A stretch of 40,144 bases of DNA from CAZEVY01 sp964515555 (GTDB lineage: Bacteria; Acidobacteriota; Terriglobia; Bryobacterales; Bryobacteraceae). The stretch covers positions 1 through 40,144 of the forward strand of contig CAZEVY010000041.1 in assembly GCA_964515555.1 (NCBI GenBank), given 5' to 3'. This document shows positions 23,242 through 32,643 of this stretch, piece by piece. Positions within the stretch are counted from its first letter, which is position 1; the number at the start of each line of letters is the position of its first letter. The translations under genes and the position numbers were made by a program. The notes below the pieces were generated by a model, which was not told the origin of the DNA, did no database searches, and saw nothing but the letters and a program-made list of their open reading frames with translations.

Positions 23242-25569
23242 TCACGGCAGTTTCATGCGACCGATGAGATCGCCGAAGCGCGGGTCGGCGCGCAGCGCGT
23301 CGAAGCGCGGGTCGACCTTGAGGAACGTCATGTCGAGCGAGCGATCGTTGAAGGCCTTTTGCAGCCACTCGAACGCTCGCCCGCTGTCGCCGAGGCCGGT
23401 GTAGATCACCGCCGTGTTGAAGGGCGCGACGTACCGCCGCTTCGAGAGCGCCTCCAGGTCGGAGATCGTCGCGAGAGCCTTTTCGCGGCGGCCCGCCCGC
23501 GCGTAGGCGTGACCGAGCGACCCCAATATGAACGGGTGCCCGCGCGAGACTTCGAGCGCCTTCTGAAGCTCGGCGACGGCTTCGGCGTGCATCCCCTTCT
23601 GCTCGTACGCCAGCCCCAGCGGGCGATGGCCGGCGACGAAGTTGGTATCCATCTCCAACGCTTTTCGCACCTGCTCGATGGCGTCATCGTAGCGCCGCGC
23701 GAAGTGCAGCAGCAGTCCCACGTCGGCGTTGATGATCACCGAGAGCGGGTCAAGCTGCCGGGCGCGCTTCAGCGAGGCGACCGCCTCGCCGCTCCGGCCC
23801 ATGGCCGAGAGAAACACGCCGAACCAGTGATGAGCGGTGGCGTAGTTGTTGTCGAGTTCGATGGCGCGGCGGAATTCGCGCTCCGCGCCGGCCCAGTCCC
23901 ACTCGTAGCTGAACCGGATCATGCCGAGAGAGGCGTGCGCCTGCGCCAGGGTGTCGTCGATCTCGAGGGCCTTGGCGGCCGCGGCGGCGGCTTTCGGCCC
24001 CGACTCGCGCGGCAACTCCACCTGGTAGCTGTTATAGAGCCCGTAGCAGTCGGCCAGGCCGGCCCAGGCGAGCGCGTAGCCGGGGTCCTTGTCGATCGCC
24101 TGGCGGAAGTATTCCACCGCGCGGCGAAGATTCTCCTCCGTCCGGCGATTCCAATGGTAGCGGCCGTTGATGTACAACTGAAACGCCTCGGGGTTCTCGG
24201 TCGACCGCTTCGCCAGCCGCTTCCTCTGCTCCTCGGTCGGCTTGCGCTCCAGCCGCGCCGCGACGGCCTCGGCGATTTCCCGCTGGAGCGCCAGGATCTC
24301 GGAGAACGTGCGGCTGTACTGACCGCCCCAGAGTTGCGCGCCGTTGTCGACGTTCATCAGTTCGGCCTGGATGTTGAGAGCGCCGTCGCGTTCGGCGACG
24401 CGGCCGGTGAGCACGGCGCGCACGCCGAGATCGCGGCCCGCCTGTTGCGGATCGACGCGCGGACCTTTGTACCGGAAGGCCAGGCTGCGGGCCGTGACGC
24501 GCAGGCCGGGCAACTGCGAGAGGGCGTTCGTGAGGTTCTCGGTGACGCCGTCGCTGAGGTATTCCTTGTTCGCGTCGCCGCCGGCGTTGGCGAAGGGGAG
24601 CACGGCCAGGGAGTCGACCGGCCCGCCGGTTCGGCTCCGCCAGTAGAAGTACGTCGCGGCAGCGAGCAGGACGGCCAGCGCGACCGCGATCCACGCGAGA
24701 CCGGGGCGCCGCCGGGCGGGCGCTGGCGGCGCGGGGCCGGAGTCGTGAACGGCCCGCAGCGCGAATGCCAGGTCCTGCGCGGACTGGAATCGCCGCCGCG
24801 CATCCTTCTCGAGGCAGTGCGCCACCACGCGCCGCAGCTCGGCGGGGAGTTCCTCGGCCAGGGCGGCCGGTTCCACGTCGAGTATGGCGGCCATGGTCTG
24901 CGCGGCCGTGGGGCGGGAGAACGGGCCGCGGCGGGCCAGCATTTCGTAGAGGACGCAGCCGAACGAGAAGACGTCGCTGGGCGCGTCGGCGGTCTCGCCG
25001 CGCACCTGTTCGGGCGACATGTAGCCGACGGTGCCCATGACGGTTCCCGCTTCGGTCGCCGTCGGCGCCGCCGACTCACTCGACGAAAGGGGCTTCACGC
25101 GCGCCAGGCCGAAGTCGAGAATCTTCACGCGGCCGTCGGAGGTGAGGAAGATATTGTCGGGTTTCAGGTCGCGATGAATCACGCCTTTGGCGTGCGCGGC
25201 CGCCAGCGCCTCGGCGACCGTGATGGCGATGCCGGCGGCCTCCCGCCACGGGAGCGCCGCATTCTCCAGCCGCCGCCGCAGGGTCTCGCCTTCGAGCAGC
25301 TCGGTGACCACGAAGTAGATCCCCTGGTCGGCGCCGACGTCGAAGAGGGCCAGGATGTTGGGGTGCGAGAGCGCGGCCACCGCCTTGGCTTCGCGTTCGA
25401 GGCGGGCCAGCGCGCTGGAGTTCTGCGACAGATGCTCGGGGAGCACCTTTACGGCAACGTCGCGGTCGAGGCGTGTGTCGCGCGCGCGATAGACTTCGCC
25501 CATGCCGCCGGCGCCCAGCGGCGCCAGGATTTCGTATGGTCCCAGGCGAGTCCCGGGGGACAACGGCAT
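23242..25569 (-). CDS. Membrane Ser/Thr protein kinase with FlgO/TolB-like and TPR sensor part
   Basis: The protein has 775 residues. The kinase domain (about 12-270) has the glycine loop GAGGMGEV (19-26), lysine K41, HRDLKPDN (132-139), DFG (152-154) and the SPEQ form of the APE motif, so it should be active. One membrane helix follows near residue 300 (LAWIAVALAVLLAAATYFYW). The outer part begins with an AVLPF-type FlgO/adenylate-cyclase-associated domain (SLAVLPFANAGGD) and continues with TPR repeats to the end. This layout is widespread in Acidobacteriota and is thought to sense periplasmic signals. Possible leaderless expression: TAGAAT at 25584-25579 lies 9 bases before the ATG and no ribosome site is seen. 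It follows anmK by 55 bp. Confidence 0.92.
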   Translation of the reverse strand: MPLSPGTRLGPYEILAPLGAGGMGEVYRARDTRLDRDVAVKVLPEHLSQNSSALARLEREAKAVAALSHPNILALFDVGADQGIYFVVTELLEGETLRRRLENAALPWREAAGIAITVAEALAAAHAKGVIHRDLKPDNIFLTSDGRVKILDFGLARVKPLSSSESAAPTATEAGTVMGTVGYMSPEQVRGETADAPSDVFSFGCVLYEMLARRGPFSRPTAAQTMAAILDVEPAALAEELPAELRRVVAHCLEKDARRRFQSAQDLAFALRAVHDSGPAPPAPARRRPGLAWIAVALAVLLAAATYFYWRSRTGGPVDSLAVLPFANAGGDANKEYLSDGVTENLTNALSQLPGLRVTARSLAFRYKGPRVDPQQAGRDLGVRAVLTGRVAERDGALNIQAELMNVDNGAQLWGGQYSRTFSEILALQREIAEAVAARLERKPTEEQRKRLAKRSTENPEAFQLYINGRYHWNRRTEENLRRAVEYFRQAIDKDPGYALAWAGLADCYGLYNSYQVELPRESGPKAAAAAAKALEIDDTLAQAHASLGMIRFSYEWDWAGAEREFRRAIELDNNYATAHHWFGVFLSAMGRSGEAVASLKRARQLDPLSVIINADVGLLLHFARRYDDAIEQVRKALEMDTNFVAGHRPLGLAYEQKGMHAEAVAELQKALEVSRGHPFILGSLGHAYARAGRREKALATISDLEALSKRRYVAPFNTAVIYTGLGDSGRAFEWLQKAFNDRSLDMTFLKVDPRFDALRADPRFGDLIGRMKLP

Positions 25570-25578
25570 CGTGCGTTG

Positions 25579-25584
25579 ATTCTA
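25579..25584 (-). promoter_or_regulatory. Possible -10 box ahead of the Ser/Thr kinase gene
   Basis: TAGAAT on the minus strand matches the -10 consensus at 5 of 6 positions and would start transcription about 3 bases before the ATG at 25569. No -35 box is visible, so this is weaker than the 13401 case. Confidence 0.35.
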
Positions 25585-25624
25585 GCTCAGTCGCCACGGG
25601 CGGTCGCGGCCGGGAACGGGATTG

Positions 25625-26746
25625 CTAGGGCGACAGTTTTCCCAACACGACCGCGCGGCGCGCGCCGGTCGCCGACGACAGATTCGCAGGCCGCCGATGC
25701 CACGACTCGTTCGCCAGCACCGCGAAGGCGATGGCCTCCTTGGCGTCGGGGTCGATGCCGAACGCGCTCGACGGCGCGACCGCCGCGCGCGGGAGCAGCG
25801 CCGCCAGGTGCCGCATGATGACGGGATTGTGCGCGCCGCCGCCGGAGACGATCACCTCGGCCTCCGCGCCGGCGAATCTCGCGATGCCCTCCGCGATCGT
25901 CGCAGCGGTCAACACCGTCGCGGTGGCGATGAGATCGTCGATCGGAAGGCGTGTGGCGACGAGTCGTTCGACGAACTCCCGGCCGTACTGCTCGCGACCG
26001 GCGGTCTTGGGCGGAGCGGCGGTGTAATAAGGATCGGCGAGGAGCCGCGCCAGCAGCTTCTTCGACGGCGTGCCGCGCGAGGCGAAACGGCCGTCCCTGT
26101 CGAAGCCGCGGCGGCCGTTGGTGCGCCGGGTCACGAGCGCGTCGATCGCCATGTTGCCGGGTCCGGTGTCGAAGGCGACCACCTCCCCGGGCGCGGCGCC
26201 GGGCGGGATCGCCGTGAGATTCGCGATGCCGCCGATGTTGACGGCGATGCGTGCGGCGCGCGGGTCGCGGAACAGCAGGTAGTCGACGAAGGGGACCAGT
26301 GGCGCGCCGCGCCCGCCGGCGGCCATATCGCGCGGACGGAAATCGGAGATCACGGGGATGCCGGTGCGTTCGGCCAGGACGCTGCCGTCGCCGATCTGCA
26401 AGGTGCACGCGACGCGGCGGCCGAGGTATCGCGCGGGCGCGCCCTCGTGATAGATGGTCTGGCCGTGACAGCCGATCAGCGCGGGGGTGACCCCGGCGGC
26501 CTTCGCTGCTTCGAGCACGGCTTCGGCGTAGAGCTCGGCGAGCAGGAAATTCAGGCGCGCGATTTCACGCGTGTGCGTGGCGGCGTTCGACACAGCGAGG
26601 ATCGCCGCGCGCACCTGCCGTGGATACGACGCCGGCCGGAATGCGATGGGGCGCACGCGCGTGCGCCAGCCCGCGCCCGTGATCTCGACCACGGCGACGT
26701 CGATACCGTCGAGCGACGTCCCGCTCATCACGCCGGCGACGATCAC
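25625..26746 (-). CDS. anmK: Anhydro-N-acetylmuramic acid kinase
   Basis: AnmK phosphorylates and opens 1,6-anhydro-MurNAc from recycled cell wall, giving MurNAc-6-phosphate. The 373-residue protein has the family ATP site GVMSGTSLDGID at residues 5-16, a GCHGQTIYHEG block with a conserved His, VNIGGIANLT, AFDTGPGNMAID and VSGGGAHNP, all characteristic. The GTG start at 26746 overlaps the mutS stop as GTGA, showing translational coupling. Pairing of cell-wall recycling with mismatch repair is unusual and probably reflects operon drift. No murQ is visible in the window. Confidence 0.94.
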   Translation of the reverse strand: MIVAGVMSGTSLDGIDVAVVEITGAGWRTRVRPIAFRPASYPRQVRAAILAVSNAATHTREIARLNFLLAELYAEAVLEAAKAAGVTPALIGCHGQTIYHEGAPARYLGRRVACTLQIGDGSVLAERTGIPVISDFRPRDMAAGGRGAPLVPFVDYLLFRDPRAARIAVNIGGIANLTAIPPGAAPGEVVAFDTGPGNMAIDALVTRRTNGRRGFDRDGRFASRGTPSKKLLARLLADPYYTAAPPKTAGREQYGREFVERLVATRLPIDDLIATATVLTAATIAEGIARFAGAEAEVIVSGGGAHNPVIMRHLAALLPRAAVAPSSAFGIDPDAKEAIAFAVLANESWHRRPANLSSATGARRAVVLGKLSP

Positions 26747-29334
26747 GATTTCTTCAGCTCCTCCTGCAAGTCGCTCAACAGCCGCAGCGCCTCCACCGGG
26801 CGCAGCTCGTCGACGTTGACACGGCGGATGCGTTCGGCGATGTCGTGGTTCACCGGCTCGAACAGCCGTATCTGCATCGGCCCATGCGCGGCCTCCGCTC
26901 GGGGCGCCAGCTCCTCGCTGACTTCGTGCTCGGCGCGCTCGTGCAGCGCGAGAATCTCCCGCGCGCGCTCCACGACGCCGGCGGGCAGTCCGGCGAGTCG
27001 AGCGACCTCGATGCCGTAGCTGCGGTCGGCGGCACCCGGCTCGACCTGTCGCAGGAAAATAATCTGGTCGCCGGCCTCCTTCACCGAGACGTGCAGGTTG
27101 CGCACGCCGTCGAGGCGCGCGGCCAGCTCCGTGAGCTCGTGATAGTGCGTGGCGAAGAGTGTCATGGCGCGCACGCGGTCGTGGATGTGCTCGAGTACCG
27201 CCCAGGCGAGCGCGAGGCCGTCGTAGGTGGCCGTGCCGCGCCCGATCTCGTCGAGCACCACCAGGCTGCGCGAGGTGGCCGAGGCGAGGATGGCGGCCGT
27301 CTCGGTCATCTCGACCATGAAGGTCGACCGGCCGCGCGCCAGGTTGTCGGCGGCGCCGATGCGCGTGAAGACACGGTCGATCACCGGCAGCAGCGCGGCT
27401 TCGGCGGGAACGAAGGAGCCGGCCTGCGCGAGGATCGCGATGAGCGCGGTCTGGCGCAGGTACGTCGACTTGCCGCCCATGTTGGGGCCGGTGATGACCG
27501 CGATGAAGTCGGCGGCGGGGTCGAGGTGGAGGTCGTTGGGGATGAATCGCGAGGCTTCGCGCGCGGCGAGCCGTTCGACAACGGGGTGGCGGCCGCCGGC
27601 GATGCGCATCTCGCCGGATTCGGAGAATCGCGGCCGCGTGAAGCGGGCCGCTACGGCGGTCTCGGCCAGCGCGGCGGCGGCGTCGAGCTCGGCCACGGCG
27701 GAGGCGGTCGCGCGGATGGGCGCGGCGTGTTCGGAGGCGAGGGCGCGAAGGCGCGCGAAGATTTCCCTCTCGATCGCGATGATTTTCTCTTGAGCGTCGA
27801 GGATTTTGCTTTCGAGGTCCTTCAATTCGGGCGTGGTGAAGCGCTCGGCGTTGACCAGGGTCTGCTTGCGGTCGTAGTCGGCGGGCGCGAGGTGGAGGTT
27901 CGCCTTGGAGATTTCGATGTAGTAGCCGAAGACGTTATTGAAGCGCACCTTGAGCGAGGCGATGCCGGTGCGCGCCCTCTCGCGCGTTTCGATTTCGGCG
28001 AGGTAGCGTTTGCTGTTGCGGCTGATGTCTCGCAGCTCGTCGAGCGCCGGGTCGAAGCCGTCGCGGATGACGCCGCCGTCGGCGAGCGTGGGGGGCGGGG
28101 TGTCGGCGAGCGCGGCCAGGATCGGCCCCGAGGCTTCGGGGACGTCGTCGAGCGCGCTCCCGGTTTCGGCGAGGCGGGCCGAGACCAGCGAGACGGTCGC
28201 GCTCCGCAGTCCAGGGAGGCCGGCGAGCGACCGCGCGAGTCCCAGAAGCTCGCGCGGACCTGCGGTGTTCAGCGTGACCTTGGCTAGCAGGCGCTCGATA
28301 TCGAGGACGCCGCCGAGCGACTTGCGGATGTCTGCCCGCAGAATGGTGGCGCGCGCCAGCTCGTCGACGGCGTCGAGGCGGGCCTCGATTTCGGGGAGCT
28401 CGATCGACGGCCTCAGAATGCGCTGGCGAAGCAGGCGCGCGCCCATGCCGGTGGCGGTGCGGTCGACGGCGTCGAGTAAAGTCACTTCCCGCGATTCGCC
28501 GGAGAAAAGAGGCTCCGTGAGTTCGAGGTTGCGAACCGTGACGGCGTCGAGCAGCATGGCCGAGGCGCGCTCGAAGTAAGCGGGGCGGTCGAGATGATCG
28601 AGCGCCGAGCGCTGCGTGTCGCGCAGGTAGTGCAGGATGGCCCCGGCGGCGCCGGCGGCCAGCGGTTTCGCGGCCAGTCCGCAGCCGTCGAGCGTGAGCA
28701 GCCGGAAGTGCTCGCGGAGGAGGCGCGCGGCGTAATCGTGGTCGAAGACCCAGGCTTCGACTTCGGTGCGCAGGCCCGGTGTCACGGGAGCGCCGGGCGG
28801 GGCGAGCACCTCGCGCGCGTTGAGACTCTCGATGGCGGCGGCGAGGTCGGCGGCGTCGATCTCGGTGGCGCGGAACTCGCCGGTGGAGACGTCGACGTGG
28901 GCGAGCCCGGCGCGATCGCCGTCGCGCGCGCCACCGTAAGTAAAGGCCGCGAGGTAATTGTTCTCGCGGGTGCGCAGAAGATTGGATTCGGTGGCGGTGC
29001 CGGGCGTGACGATGCGTGTGATGTCGCGCTGCACGAGCTTCTTGGCGAAGCGCGGGTCCTCCATCTGCTCGCAGATGGCGACGCGGTGGCCCTTCTGCAC
29101 GAGCTTCGCCAGGTACGACTCGATGGCGTGGAACGGAACGCCGCACATCGGGATCGGCTCGCCCTTCTCCTTGTTGCGCGCGGTGAGCGTGATTTCGAGG
29201 TCGCGCGCGGCGGTGACGGCGTCGTCGTAGAAGAGCTCGTAGAAATCGCCCAGGCGGAACAGAAGGAGCGCGTGAGGGACCTGCTGCTTGAGGGCGTGAT
29301 ACTGCCGCATGAGCGGCGTCGAGGGCTCGGGCAT
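26743..29334 (-). CDS. mutS: DNA mismatch repair ATPase MutS
   Basis: MutS finds mismatches and loops and recruits MutL. The 863-residue product begins MPEPSTPLMRQYHALKQQ; the mismatch-probing Phe-x-Glu is F31-Y32-E33 in GDFYELF. The ATPase part has Walker A GPNMGGKST near residue 615, the STFMVEMTETA helix, Walker B LVVLDEIGRGT and ATHYHELTELA. The C-terminal EELKKS region is short. Its ATG at 29334 shares one base with the stop of gdhA (TGATG). The frame stays open upstream to 29649 but that stretch lies inside gdhA. Length is normal for MutS1. No mutL is in the window. Confidence 0.97.
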   Translation of the reverse strand: MPEPSTPLMRQYHALKQQVPHALLLFRLGDFYELFYDDAVTAARDLEITLTARNKEKGEPIPMCGVPFHAIESYLAKLVQKGHRVAICEQMEDPRFAKKLVQRDITRIVTPGTATESNLLRTRENNYLAAFTYGGARDGDRAGLAHVDVSTGEFRATEIDAADLAAAIESLNAREVLAPPGAPVTPGLRTEVEAWVFDHDYAARLLREHFRLLTLDGCGLAAKPLAAGAAGAILHYLRDTQRSALDHLDRPAYFERASAMLLDAVTVRNLELTEPLFSGESREVTLLDAVDRTATGMGARLLRQRILRPSIELPEIEARLDAVDELARATILRADIRKSLGGVLDIERLLAKVTLNTAGPRELLGLARSLAGLPGLRSATVSLVSARLAETGSALDDVPEASGPILAALADTPPPTLADGGVIRDGFDPALDELRDISRNSKRYLAEIETRERARTGIASLKVRFNNVFGYYIEISKANLHLAPADYDRKQTLVNAERFTTPELKDLESKILDAQEKIIAIEREIFARLRALASEHAAPIRATASAVAELDAAAALAETAVAARFTRPRFSESGEMRIAGGRHPVVERLAAREASRFIPNDLHLDPAADFIAVITGPNMGGKSTYLRQTALIAILAQAGSFVPAEAALLPVIDRVFTRIGAADNLARGRSTFMVEMTETAAILASATSRSLVVLDEIGRGTATYDGLALAWAVLEHIHDRVRAMTLFATHYHELTELAARLDGVRNLHVSVKEAGDQIIFLRQVEPGAADRSYGIEVARLAGLPAGVVERAREILALHERAEHEVSEELAPRAEAAHGPMQIRLFEPVNHDIAERIRRVNVDELRPVEALRLLSDLQEELKKS

Positions 29335-30608
29335 CAGGCGTACAGCCCGCGCAACTTGATCGCGAACGCCACGCGGTCGAGCGCCAGCATGTAAGCCGCC
29401 GTGCGGTTGTTCACCTTGTGCTTCTCGGCGTAGCCGACCACGTCGTGGAAGCTGTTCACCATGATCTCTTCCAGGCGCTGGTTCACCAGCTGCTCGTTCC
29501 AGAAGTAGCCCTGGCGATCCTGCACCCACTCGAAGTACGACACCGTCACGCCACCGGCGTTGGCGAGGATGTCGGGAATCACGAACACGCCCTTCTCGGC
29601 GAGAATGGAGTCGGCGGCGGCGGTGGTCGGTCCGTTGGCGCCTTCGCACAGGATCTTACAGCGCAGCCGGGCGGCGTTCTGCGACGTGATGACGTTCTCC
29701 TTGGCAGCCGGCAGCAGCACGTCGCATTCGAGGAACAGCGCCTCGTCGCGGTCCATGTTCTCGGCCCCGGGGAAGTCGAGAATCGACCCCGTCTCGCGGC
29801 GATGCTGCATCACCGCGGCGACGTCCAGGCCCTCCGGGTTGAAGATCGCCCCGTCCGACTCGACGATGGCGATGAGATTGAAGCCCGCCTTCGCCATCAG
29901 CCGTCCCGCCATGCCGCCGACGTTGCCGAATCCCTGAATCACCACGCGCGAGCGCGCCGGGAACAGGCCGAGTTTCTTCAGCGCCTGCTGCGCGACGAAC
30001 ATGCAGCCGCGCCCGGTGGCCTCCGTGCGCCCGCGCGATCCACCTAGATCGAGCGGCTTGCCCGTGACCACAGCCGTGACGGTGTGGCGCTTGTGCATGG
30101 AGTAGGTGTCCATGATCCAGGCCATCACCTGCTCGTTGGTGTTCATGTCGGGGGCGGGGACGTCGCTCTCCGGGCCGATGAAATCGATCAGGTCGGCGGT
30201 GTAACGCCGCGTGATCCGCTCCAGTTCGTTCTTGCTGAGCTGGAAGGGGTCGCAGACCACGCCGCCCTTGCCGCCTCCGAAGGGAATGTTGACGACGGCG
30301 CACTTCCAGGTCATCCAGCTCGCCAGCGCGCGAACTTCGTCGAGCGTTACGTCGGGGGCGAAGCGGATGCCGCCCTTGGCCGGGCCGCGCGCGATGGAAT
30401 GCTGCACGCGATGGCCGGTGAAGACCTCGATGCGCCCGTCGTCGAGCATCACCGGGATGTAGACGGTGATCTCGCGCGAGGGCGTGCGCAGCACCTTGCG
30501 GAGGCCGTCGTCCAGGCCCAGCCGCTCGGCGGCTTCGTTGAAGCGGGTTTCGGCGGCCCGCCAGGGATTCAGTTCCAGGTCGAGGGCGGTGGGCGCCTCG
30601 GCGAGCAT
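29334..30608 (-). CDS. gdhA: Glutamate dehydrogenase (Glu/Leu/Phe/Val family)
   Basis: This hexameric cytoplasmic enzyme interconverts glutamate and 2-oxoglutarate with ammonium. The 424-residue protein carries GPAKGGIRF, the family signature IPFGGGKGGVVCDP with its catalytic lysine, VPAPDMNTNEQVMAW with the catalytic aspartate, a nucleotide-binding GFGNVGG, and the C-terminal ANAGGVTVSYFEW. It is of the shorter bacterial type near 420 residues. The substrate loop matches glutamate enzymes better than leucine ones, but I cannot exclude a related amino acid. GGAGGT lies 9 bases before the ATG, and CATAAT at 30636-30631 is a possible -10 box. First gene of the gdhA-mutS-anmK chain. Confidence 0.92.
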   Translation of the reverse strand: MLAEAPTALDLELNPWRAAETRFNEAAERLGLDDGLRKVLRTPSREITVYIPVMLDDGRIEVFTGHRVQHSIARGPAKGGIRFAPDVTLDEVRALASWMTWKCAVVNIPFGGGKGGVVCDPFQLSKNELERITRRYTADLIDFIGPESDVPAPDMNTNEQVMAWIMDTYSMHKRHTVTAVVTGKPLDLGGSRGRTEATGRGCMFVAQQALKKLGLFPARSRVVIQGFGNVGGMAGRLMAKAGFNLIAIVESDGAIFNPEGLDVAAVMQHRRETGSILDFPGAENMDRDEALFLECDVLLPAAKENVITSQNAARLRCKILCEGANGPTTAAADSILAEKGVFVIPDILANAGGVTVSYFEWVQDRQGYFWNEQLVNQRLEEIMVNSFHDVVGYAEKHKVNNRTAAYMLALDRVAFAIKLRGLYA

Positions 30609-30638
30609 CGCGGTCGGACCTCCGGCTTCAATTATGAC

Positions 30639-31010
30639 TCAAGCGGCGGGGGAGGCCCGCGCGACCCGGCTGAGCGCCGCCGCCAGCCGGTCCGGTCCAA
30701 ATGGCTTTTGCAGGAATTCGGCGTGCGGCGGCACCTCCAGCGCCGACCGCGGATGTCCGCTGGCCACCACGAGCGGCAGCGCCGGGCGGAGGCGCGCTAT
30801 GCCCGCGATGAGCTCGCCGCCGGAGAGGTCGGGGAGGCTCCAGTCGGCGACGACGGCGTCGTAGCCGGAGGCTTCCAGCCGCGCCAGGGCGCCGCGTCCG
30901 GTCGGGCAGACGTCGACTGAATAGCCGCAGCGCTCCAGGTAGCGCACGATCCAGCGCGCCAGGGACTCCTCGTCTTCGATCAGCAGAATCCGGGGTCCCG
31001 GGGCCGGCAT
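30639..31010 (-). CDS. Stand-alone response regulator receiver domain protein
   Basis: The ATG at 31010 forms TGATG with the stop of the upstream barrel gene; a GTG one codon earlier is also possible. The product is 123 residues and consists only of a receiver domain: acidic pair E12-D13 (LLIEDEES), phosphoryl-accepting D56 in VVADWSLPD, a serine in VVASGHPRS, and K near residue 105 in FLQKPFG. With no output domain, it must act through a partner, as CheY-like proteins do. No histidine kinase is adjacent. Translational coupling to an outer-membrane barrel gene is odd. Confidence 0.88.
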   Translation of the reverse strand: MPAPGPRILLIEDEESLARWIVRYLERCGYSVDVCPTGRGALARLEASGYDAVVADWSLPDLSGGELIAGIARLRPALPLVVASGHPRSALEVPPHAEFLQKPFGPDRLAAALSRVARASPAA

Positions 31011-32389
31011 CACCAGAGCGAGACCGGAATGGCGCCGGGAGAGTAGGCCAGCGTCAGGCCACCGCTGACATGGAGCTGGCGGCGGCTGAAGGAGGTGCCA
31101 CGCAGCTCGGAATGCCGGTAGTCGGCGCGGACGCTGACGCCCACGATCGAGAATAGCCGGTAGGTGGTGCCCGTGCCGACGCCGTAGCTGGTAAACCGCG
31201 TGCTGTTGAACATTGACTTGTGCTGGGAGTAGTAAAGATGGCTGCCCAGGCTGAGATCCCGCAGCGCTATGAAGGAGTGGTTCAAGCCCACCCGCTCCGA
31301 CTGGGCTCCGAATACGACTCCGTTTCCGGGCGTGGTGCCGCGCCCGTAGTGAATCCCAAAGGAATGGCGTTCCCAGCTGCTGCCCAAAGTAGCCGAACCG
31401 CCGAACCCGTAGCGCTCGGAGTAGAACGGCAGCAACTGGGTGGACTGACCGAGCAACAGAGCGGCCAACGGGTCGAGCGCCGCCGTCGTCAGCCGGTTCA
31501 CTTCCGCCCGGAAGATCCCCCCGGACATCGAGAAATGCCAGCGCGCGCTGAGCGACCTGCCGAAGTGGACTCCGGTCTGGTGCGAGTCGATGCCTCCGTA
31601 GGCTGTCCGGAAACGGGTGCGGGCGAAGCCGTAATGCACTCCAATGACCGATCGTTCGCTCAGGCTATAGGAAATGTTGCCCGACGCGCGAGCGCCTTGC
31701 GAGCCCACCAGCGCGTTGCTGTGATAGCGCGTCATATGGTAGCCCCCGGCCATCCCCATGCTGAGGCGCGCGCTCTTCTGGTAGACCATGCCGACGGTGC
31801 TCGAGAGGCCGTAGATGCGCGAATCGAACACCTGGTCGAGCGGGTCGTTCAAGAGGAAACCCTGGTTGGCGAATCCGAATCCGAGGCTGTTGTCGATCGA
31901 ACCGTCCACGGAATTGAAGCCGTTCCCGAAACCGGCGCTGAAGGTCGAGGCGCTCTGCCGGAGGAAATAGGAGATCCTCGGAGACACCTGCTGCATGTAA
32001 CCCACGCCCAGGAAGTGATCGTTGCCGAAATGGTAGCTGCGGCGGGCATGGTAGCGCATATGAGTCCGGTAGTCGACGCTCACCGTCCTGTGGTTGCCGA
32101 GGTGCCGCAGATAGGCCCCCAGCGAGGCCTGCATGCCCCAGTCGGATTGGTCCAGGAACTGGCCGTTGCCGTCGGTCGCCGCCGCCGTCAGGCCGCTCCG
32201 AAAGTAACTGGAGGCGCTGATGTAGGGAGTGAACGAGAGCGGAGCGCTGCCGCCGCGGCCGACGGTGCCGAATCCGCGGCTCAGAATCGACGGTCCCTGG
32301 AAGCCGCGCATGCCGCCTCCCATGGCCTGAGCGAAGCACGCGCTCCCGCAGGCCAGCATCATCGCCAGGCACTTTCTGGTTGACAGCAA
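31010..32389 (-). CDS. Predicted outer-membrane beta-barrel protein
   Basis: The TTG at 32389 is taken as start because GAGGAGG lies 4 bases upstream and the signal peptide (STRKCLAMMLACGSACFAQA) begins here; the frame is open to 32509 but lacks another site there. The product is 459 residues, rich in Gly, Ser, Tyr and Phe with alternating strands such as HRTVSVDYRTHMRYHARRSYHFG and SIVGVSVRADYRHSELRG in shorter pieces. It ends IPVSLW with an aromatic last residue, as outer-membrane barrels do. I see no TonB plug. It resembles uncharacterised barrel proteins in Acidobacteriota with no assigned function. The stop overlaps the receiver gene by TGATG. Confidence 0.7.
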   Translation of the reverse strand: MLSTRKCLAMMLACGSACFAQAMGGGMRGFQGPSILSRGFGTVGRGGSAPLSFTPYISASSYFRSGLTAAATDGNGQFLDQSDWGMQASLGAYLRHLGNHRTVSVDYRTHMRYHARRSYHFGNDHFLGVGYMQQVSPRISYFLRQSASTFSAGFGNGFNSVDGSIDNSLGFGFANQGFLLNDPLDQVFDSRIYGLSSTVGMVYQKSARLSMGMAGGYHMTRYHSNALVGSQGARASGNISYSLSERSVIGVHYGFARTRFRTAYGGIDSHQTGVHFGRSLSARWHFSMSGGIFRAEVNRLTTAALDPLAALLLGQSTQLLPFYSERYGFGGSATLGSSWERHSFGIHYGRGTTPGNGVVFGAQSERVGLNHSFIALRDLSLGSHLYYSQHKSMFNSTRFTSYGVGTGTTYRLFSIVGVSVRADYRHSELRGTSFSRRQLHVSGGLTLAYSPGAIPVSLW

Positions 32390-32393
32390 AGAA

Positions 32394-32400
32394 CCTCCTC
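32394..32400 (-). promoter_or_regulatory. Ribosome binding site supporting a TTG start
   Basis: GAGGAGG on the minus strand precedes the TTG at 32389 by 4 bases and a CTG at 32386 by 7. It fixes the start to this spot even though no ATG is present. Confidence 0.65.
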
Positions 32401-32452
32401 GCTCCTCCCGACCATCCGCAACCTGAGGCCGCGGAGCGCCGTCCAAACAAAA

Positions 32453-32482
32453 AGTCTCCCGCCTGTAGTGGAGCGATGTCAA
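32453..32482 (-). promoter_or_regulatory. Possible promoter of the barrel/receiver operon
   Basis: TTGACA (32482-32477, minus strand, full consensus) with GAGACT (32458-32453) 18 bases on. The -10 match is poor. The rest of the 32390-32643 gap holds a GGCGCC hairpin (32544-32559) with a TTCC loop and no other recognisable element. Confidence 0.4.
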
Positions 32483-32643
32483 GTGAGCGGCGTGCGCGGG
32501 CGGGCGCAACCGCGGCGCGAAAGCCGGGTTGTAACCGATGCAGGGCGCCTTCCGGCGCCGCGACCGGGCTCCTTCCGCCCGCGCCCGATTGCCAGCGTGA
32601 CCGCGCCGTCACGCCCACCCGCTCAACAAGGAGATTTCGACTC

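Noticed and set aside
23359..25818. 819-codon plus-strand frame opposite the Ser/Thr kinase
   Set aside because: The kinase motifs are complete on the minus strand; the shadow has no domain.
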